This document shows, piece after piece, positions 6,479 to 12,678 of a stretch of 16,638 nt of DNA. Position 1 is the stretch's first letter, and each line of letters opens with the position of its first letter. Location: the NCBI GenBank assembly GCA_003451595.1, contig DMDA01000075.1, positions 1 to 16,638 on the forward strand. Direction: 5' to 3'. The notes below the pieces were generated by a model. It was not told the origin of the DNA. It did no database searches and saw only the letters and a program-made list of their open reading frames with translations. This DNA comes from Chloroflexota bacterium. GTDB lineage: Bacteria > Chloroflexota > Anaerolineae > Caldilineales > Caldilineaceae. Made by a program: the position numbers and the translations under genes.

Positions 6479-6568
6479 TAGACAACACAAATAGACTTTG
6501 CTCATCTTCCCGGAAGCTCTGAGCTTCCGGGAAGATATCGGATGTACGATGTTTGATTGTGCTATCTA
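6479..6568 (+). mobile_element. 90-bp MITE-like element, copy 1, TAA target duplication
   Basis: A 90-bp non-coding element bounded by TAGACAACACAA on the left and, inverted, TAGATAGCACAA on the right (10 of 12 matches). It contains a perfect 16-bp-arm palindrome with a 1-nt loop (6504-6519 / 6521-6536). It is flanked by TAA on both sides (6476-6478 and 6569-6571). The reverse complement matches 12433-12522 at 89 of 90 bases. Exact TNA duplications plus inverted ends mark it as a miniature transposable element, probably mobilised in trans by an IS5-family transposase. The hairpin may incidentally act as an RNA structure at the end of the LysR transcript. Confidence 0.85.
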
Positions 6569-6772
6569 TAAGAGATTGCTTGAAGAGGGTCAAGGTTGAC
6601 GCAGAAAGGTTGAGGCAGAGACGTAGCAGCGCAGAGGTTTGCAGAGGGAAATAGCGGGGTTTTGCCAGCGCTGTTCGCCGCGTTTCTCTGTATCTCCGCG
6701 TCAAATCGGCTCTGCGTCAAATCGGCTGACTCTACAAACACGCTCTGCCTGTTGTCTGCTGTCTGTTGCCAG
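6569..6772. other. Intergenic region with short direct repeats, no gene seen
   Basis: Together with the adjacent 90-bp element this forms the 294-bp gap between the convergent LysR and lipoprotein genes. It contains a 14-bp direct repeat, GCGTCAAATCGGCT, at 6698-6711 and 6714-6727 (period 16), and a degenerate GCAGAGG-rich stretch around 6600-6650. I see no start codon with good coding character and no clear terminator apart from the element's hairpin. Confidence 0.6.
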
Positions 6773-7396
6773 CTATCTGGGCGTTGGCGTTGGCGCCAAC
6801 GTCGCCATTAGGTTGTCGAGCACATTCACCGGCTGCATCACGTCAGCGATCAACGTGGCGACGATCGCCGGATCGACGGCTACGGTGACGGTGATCAGAT
6901 CGTCGGCGCCGTAGAGCACAAGCTGGGTGGCGGGCGTCCAGCCGAACACAGCATCCTCATCATACACCGATAGCCAGCGCCCATCGGCGGAGACGCCGGT
7001 CACGGTGAGCACGCTCGTGGCAGGAACGTTCTTGCGCACGCGTCCCCCCGGCGCGTCATAGATGACGGCGCCACCGGTGGCTATCCCCATCGCAGAAGGC
7101 GGCTGCTCGATCGCAAGCAGCGCTTGCCAGCCAACTGGCCCGCTCTCCACCGCACTCAATGCCACGGCTGGCGGTGGTTCTGGCGTGGGCGACACAAAGA
7201 TTGGTGTGCGCATCGGCGTCGCCAGCGTAAAGACATCGGCGCGCGCCGGGTAGACAGGCGTTGGCTGCACCGGGCGCACCACGCTTGCCGGAATCGGAGT
7301 TGGCGTTCCCTGTTGGGCAGCGCCGCCGCACGCCGCCAGCAACATCGCCGCTGCCAGCAGCCCCCCTATGGCCCAACTATATTTGCCCGTAAACAT
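6773..7396 (-). CDS. Lipoprotein with an SH3-like domain, transporter-linked
   Basis: A 207-residue secreted lipoprotein. The signal is short and basic then hydrophobic (residues 1-22) with the lipobox LAAC, lipidated Cys23. A Pro/Thr-rich linker follows (about 30-80, with TPTP and SPTPEPPP). Residues about 105-165 resemble a bacterial SH3 fold: IYDAPGG, VLTVTGVSADGRWLSVYDE, FGWTPATQLVLYG. A second Thr/Pro-rich tail ends in APTPTPR. The start at 7396 has GGGAG six bases upstream. It follows the MacB-type permease by 67 bp and is probably its last co-transcribed partner, displayed outside the membrane. Whether it binds peptidoglycan, substrate or the transporter is unknown. Confidence 0.75.
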   Translation of the reverse strand: MFTGKYSWAIGGLLAAAMLLAACGGAAQQGTPTPIPASVVRPVQPTPVYPARADVFTLATPMRTPIFVSPTPEPPPAVALSAVESGPVGWQALLAIEQPPSAMGIATGGAVIYDAPGGRVRKNVPATSVLTVTGVSADGRWLSVYDEDAVFGWTPATQLVLYGADDLITVTVAVDPAIVATLIADVMQPVNVLDNLMATLAPTPTPR

Positions 7397-7463
7397 CTAG
7401 CTCCCATTCTCACGATCGCTCAAGCGCAGCAACCTGCCCTGCCCAACGCGCTGCGTCCTTGGT

Positions 7464-8708
7464 CTACTCGTAGCGCAGTGCGTCGATCGGATTCAACCGA
7501 CTGGCGCGATAGGCGGGGAAGATGCCAAAGAACAACCCCACCGCCGTCGCCACGACCAGCGAAATGATGACCGCATCAGCGCCAACGACTGCCTGAAATT
7601 CGCCAAAGAGGGTGCTCACGCCGCGCGCCAGTCCCCACCCCAGCGTCACGCCGATGATGCCGCCAACGGCAGCCAGCACCATTGCCTCGATCAGAAACTG
7701 GATCAGGACATCGGCGCGCTTGGCGCCCACCGCCTTGCGCAGCCCGATCTCGCGCGTGCGTTCGGTGACGCTTACCAGCATGATGTTCATGATGCCGATG
7801 CCGCCCACCAGGAGGCTGATGGCAGCGATGGCGCCCAGAAAGATCGTTAGCGCCCCCAAGATGTCGCCAAAGACCGAGATCAAGTCATTCTGGCTGATGA
7901 TACTGAAATCATCCTGGTCGAGATACTTGATACCGCGTCGCTCGCGCATGAGCTGTGCAATCTCTTCCTGCGCCAACGGAATGTTGTCGGCTTCATCAAT
8001 CGAGGCGTAAATCACAGACACCTTGTACTCGCCATTCGGGTTCTTCTGCTTGAAGAGTCTGTCCTGCGCGGTCGTCAGCGGCAAGAAGACCGACTTGTCA
8101 AGATTCCCGCCGGGACCGCCACCCTTGCTTTCCATCACCCCGATCACACGGAAGTTCATGCCGTTGACCTGCACGATCTGGTCGATAGGGTATTCGCCGT
8201 TGGGAAAGAGTTCCTCGTAGGTGTCGGCGCCTAGCAGCACCACGCGCTGACGCTCCTCCGCATCCAGCTCCGAAAAGTATGCGCCCAGGGTGGTCTTCCA
8301 ACTGCGCACGTTTGGATAGCTGGGCGTGGTGGCGTTGGCTTGTACAGTGACGCTCTTGCCGTTGCGCTCCACGGTGGTGCGCGTCTGAAAATCGGCGGCC
8401 ACGCGCGACACGTGTGGCACGCGGCTGCGGTCACCGATGGCTTGCATATCGCCGAGGGTGAGCGACTTGACCGGGTTGGCGCGTAACGTGGGGGGGCCGT
8501 CCGAAATCTGTCCCGGCGCCACGAAGAGCAGATTGCTGCCCAAGCCAGCAAACTGGTCGGTGACATACTTTTCGACGCCGCGCCCGATTGACATCAAGGC
8601 GATAACGGCGCCAACGCCGATGATGATGCCCAGCATCGTTAGAATGCTGCGCAGCTTGTTGGCTGCCAGCGCGCGCAACGCAATGCGCATCGCTTCGACA
8701 ACTTTCAT
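7464..8708 (-). CDS. MacB-type ABC transporter permease (FtsX-like)
   Basis: A 414-residue permease with the MacB layout. There is one N-terminal membrane helix (about 20-42, ILTMLGIIIGVGAVIAL), then a large extracellular MacB-PCD domain (about 45-285), then three C-terminal helices with the signature GGIGIMNIMLVSVTERTREIGLRKAVGA. It ends in FPAYRASRLNPIDALRYE. I set the start at 8708, giving MKVVEAMRIAL, preceded by AGGAG; the longer in-frame extension to 8849 lies inside the ATPase gene. The ATG overlaps the ATPase stop as ATGA, indicating translational coupling. Works with the ATPase as a homodimeric mechanotransmitting exporter; substrate unknown (peptide, antibiotic or lipid-like). Confidence 0.92.
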   Translation of the reverse strand: MKVVEAMRIALRALAANKLRSILTMLGIIIGVGAVIALMSIGRGVEKYVTDQFAGLGSNLLFVAPGQISDGPPTLRANPVKSLTLGDMQAIGDRSRVPHVSRVAADFQTRTTVERNGKSVTVQANATTPSYPNVRSWKTTLGAYFSELDAEERQRVVLLGADTYEELFPNGEYPIDQIVQVNGMNFRVIGVMESKGGGPGGNLDKSVFLPLTTAQDRLFKQKNPNGEYKVSVIYASIDEADNIPLAQEEIAQLMRERRGIKYLDQDDFSIISQNDLISVFGDILGALTIFLGAIAAISLLVGGIGIMNIMLVSVTERTREIGLRKAVGAKRADVLIQFLIEAMVLAAVGGIIGVTLGWGLARGVSTLFGEFQAVVGADAVIISLVVATAVGLFFGIFPAYRASRLNPIDALRYE

Positions 8709-9508
8709 ATTCCTTGCTCCTGAACCAGCGGCGCTGCGTGCCCGTTGACGCTCTGCGCCTGGCTTCCGTTGGCAAAGATGCCCGCCGTGGCCTGACGTGT
8801 AATATCCGATTCGACCAGCCCATCGCGCACGCGCACCACGCGGTGACAATACTCGGCCGTCTCCGGGTTGTGCGTCACAAAGACAATGGTGATGCCGCGC
8901 TCGTGATTGAGGCGCTGGAACAATTCCATGATCTCGATGCTGGTCTTGGTGTCCAGGTTGCCCGTTGGCTCGTCGGCCAGGATGAGCGATGGCTCGTTGA
9001 CCAGCGCGCGCGCAATCGCCACGCGCTGTTGTTGGCCGCCGGAGAGTTCATTGGGTTTGTGGTCGAGGCGATCGCCCAGGCCGACCAGTCGCAGCGCTTC
9101 CTCGGCGCGCTTGCGTCGCTGTCGCCCGCCGACGCCGCCGTAGATTAGCGGTAGCTCAACGTTAGCCAGCGCCGTCGTGCGCGGCAGCAAGTTGAAGCTC
9201 TGGAAGACAAACCCGATCTTGTGATTGCGGATTGCCGCGAGCTGGTCGTCCTTGAGGCGGCTGACATCCTTGCCATCGATCTCATACCAGCCTTCGGTGG
9301 GCACATCCAGGCAGCCGATGATGTTCATGAGCGTCGATTTGCCACTGCCGCTTGGCCCCATGATGGCGACCATTTCACCCGGATAAATGTCGATATCGAC
9401 CCCGCGCAGCGCCTGCACTTCGACATCACCCATTTGGTAAATCTTCTTGATTGCACGTAGCGATACAACTGGCGCACTGCCGTTGTCGCCATTGTTCTTT
9501 ACAGCCAT
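8705..9508 (-). CDS. MacB/LolD-type ABC transporter ATPase
   Basis: A 267-residue nucleotide-binding subunit. Walker A is GPSGSGKST (51-59), the Q-loop FQSFNLLPR (102-110), the signature LSGGQQQRVAIARAL (155-169), Walker B LILADEPTGNLD (175-186) and the switch His213 in VTHNPE. The sequence around GCLDVPTEG is typical of the MacB/LolD/FtsE group. A roughly 35-residue tail after VRDG is poorly conserved. The start at 9508 has GAGAG/GGAAG upstream. It lies 82 bp after the adaptor gene and overlaps the permease start by 4 nt. Confidence 0.93.
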   Translation of the reverse strand: MAVKNNGDNGSAPVVSLRAIKKIYQMGDVEVQALRGVDIDIYPGEMVAIMGPSGSGKSTLMNIIGCLDVPTEGWYEIDGKDVSRLKDDQLAAIRNHKIGFVFQSFNLLPRTTALANVELPLIYGGVGGRQRRKRAEEALRLVGLGDRLDHKPNELSGGQQQRVAIARALVNEPSLILADEPTGNLDTKTSIEIMELFQRLNHERGITIVFVTHNPETAEYCHRVVRVRDGLVESDITRQATAGIFANGSQAQSVNGHAAPLVQEQGI

Positions 9509-9590
9509 GCTCTCGTCTTCCGTTTACGTCACTATCGCCGTCATCACCCGATGGGCATCTTCGGCCACTGCGCTGCGCCAGCGTGGGTGG

Positions 9591-11063
9591 CTAATTGCCG
9601 CCGAAGAGGGCGCCGCGCAACTGCTCCTCGCTGCTCTGTGTCACGAACGCCAGGATGTCGCCGTCCTGCACACCGGCCAGAATCTGGCTCTCACGTTCGT
9701 TACGTAAGCCAAGCTCCACCTGTTGACGCACCGGCGCGCCGCCGACCATCTTGTAAACATACGCTTCGCCTGTGTTGCGATCGACGGTGATGAAGCGGTT
9801 CGGCGCCAGCACGACATCGTTGACATCGGCCGTAGTGATGATGGCGGTGGCGCTCATGCCCACGCGCAGCGGCTGGTCGGTGGCGTCTGGCGCCACTGTC
9901 ACCTCATAGGCGACGACGCCGTTGACATTCGAGGCGGTCGGTGCAATCTCAATCACTTTGCCGGTGATTGTGACATCGGGCAGCGCATCGACGCTAAGCC
10001 GCACCGGCTGTCCCACCGCAACCTGGCGTACGTCAATTTCATCGACCAGCACCTTCATCTGAAACTGGCTGAGGTCGGTCAGCACAATGGCCGGACGCGC
10101 ATTGCTGGCGATCTCACCGGCTTTGATATTGACCTGGCTGACCACACCTGAGATGGGCGCCACCAGGCGAGCATTGGCCAGTGCATTTTCGGCCTGAAGG
10201 GTGTTCAATTGTGCTTGCTTGACCTGAGCGCGCGCGATGATCAAATCCTCTTCTTTGGGGCCTTCCAGCAAGTTGTCCAGGTTGTTGCGGGCGTTGACAA
10301 CCTGCGCCTGCGCCTGGCGTAATGCGGACTGCGCCTGGGCGATCTGATTCAACCCTTGCGCCTGCTGTGCGGCATTGACGGGTTCGACCGTCTTGGCCAC
10401 CTGCGCCTTGGCGACTTCGTAGTTTACGGTCGCCTGTTCCAGTTGCTGGGCCTGGGGAAACATGCCGGCGTCGGGCTGATCCTTGATCTTGTTGTACGCT
10501 TGTTGCGCCTGTTTCAGGTTGATTTCAGCCTGACGCAACTGCGCTTCGTTGATCACCTGTTGCGCGTCGGTCGGGCCAGAAAACAGATTGTTGTAGCTGG
10601 CGCGTGCGCTCGCCAGCGCAGCCTCGGCGCTGGCGACGCCAGCCTGGGCGACTTCGACCGCCGCCTGCGCCGCCGCGACGTCTAGCGGGTCAGGCGGCGC
10701 TTCCAGTTTGGCGAGTTGCGCAGCTGCAATCTCCTGAGCGACCTTGGCATTGGCCAGCGCCAGCGTCAGGTCGGTGGTGTCAAGTTGCGCCAGCAACTGA
10801 CCCGCCTCTACCGCCTGACCCACTTCAACGAACACCTCGTTGACCGTGCCTACGCTGCGAAAAAGCAGGGAGACCTGCTCCTTGGGTTCGATGCTTCCAG
10901 TGGCGCTGACCGTGCTGGCGATGGCGCCACGCGTGACCGTGATCGTCTCGTACGCTGGGGCGTCGCTCTGCGCCTGGATCGGCGCCAGGTAGCGATCATA
11001 CGCCAGCCAGCCGCCAACGCCTATCACCGCAACGATGAGTAAAACAAGAAGAAAACGTTTCAT
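9591..11063 (-). CDS. MacA/HlyD-type membrane-fusion adaptor with long coiled coil
   Basis: A 490-residue adaptor anchored by one N-terminal helix (4-22). The first lipoyl half-motif is GTVNEVFVEVGQAVEAGQLL (about 72-91) and the second is LVAPISGVVSQVNIKAGEI, with a beta-barrel region after it. Between the halves is an Ala/Gln-rich coiled-coil hairpin of over 200 residues. It contains three related blocks beginning LEAPPDPLDV, LFSGPTDAQQV and LLEGPKEEDLI, which suggests internal duplication. It would couple the MacB-like pump to the cell envelope. No TolC-like gene is nearby, in line with a monoderm or unusual envelope. First gene of the cluster; GGAA six bases before the ATG. Confidence 0.9.
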   Translation of the reverse strand: MKRFLLVLLIVAVIGVGGWLAYDRYLAPIQAQSDAPAYETITVTRGAIASTVSATGSIEPKEQVSLLFRSVGTVNEVFVEVGQAVEAGQLLAQLDTTDLTLALANAKVAQEIAAAQLAKLEAPPDPLDVAAAQAAVEVAQAGVASAEAALASARASYNNLFSGPTDAQQVINEAQLRQAEINLKQAQQAYNKIKDQPDAGMFPQAQQLEQATVNYEVAKAQVAKTVEPVNAAQQAQGLNQIAQAQSALRQAQAQVVNARNNLDNLLEGPKEEDLIIARAQVKQAQLNTLQAENALANARLVAPISGVVSQVNIKAGEIASNARPAIVLTDLSQFQMKVLVDEIDVRQVAVGQPVRLSVDALPDVTITGKVIEIAPTASNVNGVVAYEVTVAPDATDQPLRVGMSATAIITTADVNDVVLAPNRFITVDRNTGEAYVYKMVGGAPVRQQVELGLRNERESQILAGVQDGDILAFVTQSSEEQLRGALFGGN

Positions 11064-11097
11064 TGCTATTCCAATCGAATCAATCCACGTACTGTAT

Positions 11098-11117
11098 CTT
11101 GTGAATCATAGCACAAG
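11098..11117. promoter_or_regulatory. Palindrome CTTGTG-N8-CACAAG upstream of the adaptor gene
   Basis: A perfect 6-bp inverted repeat with an 8-bp spacer, 35-54 bp before the adaptor start. Spacing of about 1.5 helical turns fits a dimeric repressor operator of TetR or MarR type. No such regulator is in the window. Pattern evidence only. Confidence 0.4.
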
Positions 11118-11122
11118 CGCAC

Positions 11123-11153
11123 CAACTCTACGGTTAGCATTGTATTAGAGTTG
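11123..11153. promoter_or_regulatory. Palindrome CAACTCTA-N15-TAGAGTTG upstream of the adaptor gene
   Basis: A perfect 8-bp inverted repeat with a 15-bp spacer. On the minus strand the spacer contains TACAAT, a possible -10 hexamer. An operator overlapping the transporter promoter is possible; so is an RNA hairpin in a longer leader. Confidence 0.4.
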
Positions 11154-11267
11154 CATTTTGATAACAGTAAGTTTGTAGGGAAATTTGCAGGGATGCAGGA
11201 AGGCGGACAAGACTATCGGGAGAATCTCTGGGAGGCAGGCTGCCAACCTGACCTGGTGTGTGCTTTA

Positions 11268-11357
11268 TTGATTTCTAGATTGTAACGTCATATCGTTGAC
11301 AATCTTCCCGGAAGCTCCAAAGCTTCCGGAAAGATGATCTGCTAACCTAGAAATCAA
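11268..11357. mobile_element. 90-bp inverted-repeat element sharing the MITE core but not its ends
   Basis: The ends are perfect 11-bp inverted repeats, TTGATTTCTAG (11268-11278) and its complement (11347-11357). Inside is a hairpin (11302-11316 / 11321-11335) with the same ATCTTCCCGGAAGCT core as the two 90-bp elements at 6479 and 12433, with one mismatch in the right arm. The overall length is also 90 bp. The outer sequence is unrelated and no clear target duplication flanks it (TTA left, CAG right). I read it as a sibling or old miniature element, or a conserved hairpin placed in different ends. Confidence 0.6.
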
Positions 11358-11383
11358 CAGGTTGCGGGCGCGGTCGCAGGTCG

Positions 11384-11425
11384 CCGCCTCCGACAGGACG
11401 AGGCTGCGTGTCATGCCGGAGGCGG
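11384..11425 (-). other. Hairpin just downstream of the reductase gene
   Basis: Perfect 9-bp arms, CCGCCTCCG (11384-11392) and its complement (11417-11425), enclose a 24-nt loop that can pair further (GACA with TGTC). It begins about 35 nt after the reductase stop on the minus strand. No U tract follows, so it is at best a weak or factor-assisted terminator. Confidence 0.4.
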
Positions 11426-11459
11426 TGATCTGTAGAGGGGACTGCAAGGGGGATAGTTG

Positions 11460-12356
11460 TCAGGCTTTGGGTGCAATCTCGAAGCCGGCCAGATGTTCCA
11501 GCGCCTTGATAAGCGCATGGTTGCCTTCGCTGCCTTCGCCCCGCGCCTGCAGCGTGCGGTAAAGCTGGAAGACCAGACTGGTGACGGGGACGGGCACGCC
11601 CAGCTCGTCGGCCGCCTCCAGCACGAGCCGGAGATCCTTTTGCTGCAAGTCGATGGTGAAGCCGGGACGCCAATCGCGCGCCATGATCTGCGGCGCCCGG
11701 TTGGTGAACATCCAACTCCCAGCCGCGCCCTGGCTGATAGCAGTATAGGTCTTCTGGAGATCGACGCCGCCAGCCTGGGCAAACATGAGCGCCTCACACA
11801 TGGCGATGCAGTTGCCGACCACGAGCACCTGGTTGACTAGCTTTACGGTTTGTCCTGCGCCGTGCCCGCCAACATGGGTAATCGTCTTGCCCATCGCCTG
11901 GAAGATCGGCAGCGCTCGCGCAAATTGATCGCCGTCCCCTCCCACCATGATGCTGAGCGTGCCTTTGGCGGCGCCTTCACTGCCACCGCTTACCGGGGCA
12001 TCGAGCATGTGAATGCCTTTCTCGCCTAGCGCTGCTGCCAGCTCACGCGTTGCTTGGGGGCTGATCGTGCTGCAATCGATGACCAGCGCGCCCGGGCGCG
12101 CACCATGGATGACGCCTTGCTCGCCCAGGAGCACCGCCTGTACGTCGGGTGTGTCACTGACGCAGGTGATGATGATGTCACTGCGGGCGGCGACATCGGC
12201 GGGGCTGGCGCCCGCGTGCGCGCCTTGCGCCACCAGGTCTTGCATCCGCGTAATGGTGCGATTCCAGACTGTCAACTCGAAACCCGCGCCAAGCAGGTTC
12301 GCCGCCATCCCTTGTCCCATGATGCCGAGTCCAACAAACCCAATACGTTCAGACAT
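11460..12356 (-). CDS. Beta-hydroxyacid dehydrogenase family reductase (HIBADH/GarR-like)
   Basis: A 298-residue NAD(P)-dependent reductase. The Rossmann motif is GFVGLGIMGQGMA (6-18), the substrate-binding motif DAPVSGG (119-125), the catalytic-lysine segment GAGQTVKLVNQ with Lys172 and Asn175, and the late QQKDLRL motif (238-244). Asn32 at the end of strand 2 (VWNRT) favours NADP(H). The family includes 3-hydroxyisobutyrate dehydrogenase, tartronate semialdehyde reductase (GarR) and GLYR-type succinic/glyoxylate reductases; the substrate cannot be settled by eye. The start at 12356 has AAGGAG six bases upstream, better than the in-frame 12386. It is separated from the upstream GH172 gene by 322 bp including a miniature element. 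Confidence 0.88.
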   Translation of the reverse strand: MSERIGFVGLGIMGQGMAANLLGAGFELTVWNRTITRMQDLVAQGAHAGASPADVAARSDIIITCVSDTPDVQAVLLGEQGVIHGARPGALVIDCSTISPQATRELAAALGEKGIHMLDAPVSGGSEGAAKGTLSIMVGGDGDQFARALPIFQAMGKTITHVGGHGAGQTVKLVNQVLVVGNCIAMCEALMFAQAGGVDLQKTYTAISQGAAGSWMFTNRAPQIMARDWRPGFTIDLQQKDLRLVLEAADELGVPVPVTSLVFQLYRTLQARGEGSEGNHALIKALEHLAGFEIAPKA

Positions 12357-12678
12357 AGCGTCTCCTTTTTGTGTATAGGGGCGCAACTGGCCCAGTTTGC
12401 CTGGTCAATGTCGCGCACAATGAGTTGTCTCATAGATAGCACAATCAAACATCGTACATCCGATATCTTCTCGGAAGCTCAGAGCTTCCGGGAAGATGAG
12501 CAAAGTCTATTTGTGTTGTCTATCAGATGCCGGGTAGTGTACGCTGATTCTCCCCACAGCCACTATTTCCAGGCGCTGTGGTGTGAGCATTTCCTTCTCG
12601 CCAGCCGACAAATCGTTTTGTCTCAACCTGACTGGTCGTAGCCGGCTACTTCCGCCGGCGGGCCTGTAGTCGCTGCGT
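12357..12678. other. 322-bp intergenic region with MITE copy 2 and small palindromes
   Basis: Apart from the 90-bp element (12433-12522) this gap holds a 7-bp-arm hairpin (CCACAGC 12554-12560 with 12575-12581) and a perfect 12-bp palindrome, GTAGCCGGCTAC, at 12638-12649 that can alternatively pair with GCCGGC at 12654-12659. These lie downstream of the GH172 gene on the minus strand, but none has a U tract. No gene is seen. Confidence 0.55.
12433..12522 (-). mobile_element. 90-bp MITE-like element, copy 2, TCA target duplication
   Basis: The reverse complement of 6479-6568 with a single difference (12471, T where the other copy has C, which breaks one pair of the palindrome). It is flanked by exact TCA triplets (12430-12432 and 12523-12525). 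The central palindrome is 12465-12480 / 12482-12497. It lies between the GH172 and reductase genes and disrupts neither. Confidence 0.85.

Larger units (their letters stand above)
11064..11459. other. 396-bp intergenic region: adaptor promoter, palindromes, miniature element
   Basis: This gap separates the reductase gene (upstream on the minus strand) from the transporter cluster. It contains two operator-like palindromes near the adaptor gene (11098-11117 and 11123-11153), a 90-bp inverted-repeat element (11268-11357) and a hairpin just after the reductase stop (11384-11425), each listed separately. I see no credible gene in it. A TACAAT on the minus strand within the second palindrome is a possible -10 but has no good -35. 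Confidence 0.6.

Noticed and set aside
6393..6704. Similar predicted peptides overlapping 6479-6568 and 12433-12522 on opposite strands
   Set aside because: They are translations of the two copies of the 90-bp non-coding element and extend into unrelated flanks; not a gene family.
71..12522. The idea that the 90-bp elements are deletion derivatives of the IS at 71-977
   Set aside because: The terminal repeats differ completely (GTGCCTATCC versus TAGACAACAC). Only the TNA target class is shared, so another transposase must be sought.
12638..12659. GTAGCCGGCTAC palindrome and GCCGGC hairpin as a terminator of the GH172 gene
   Set aside because: The stem is short and no U tract follows on the minus strand; it may be chance in GC-rich DNA.
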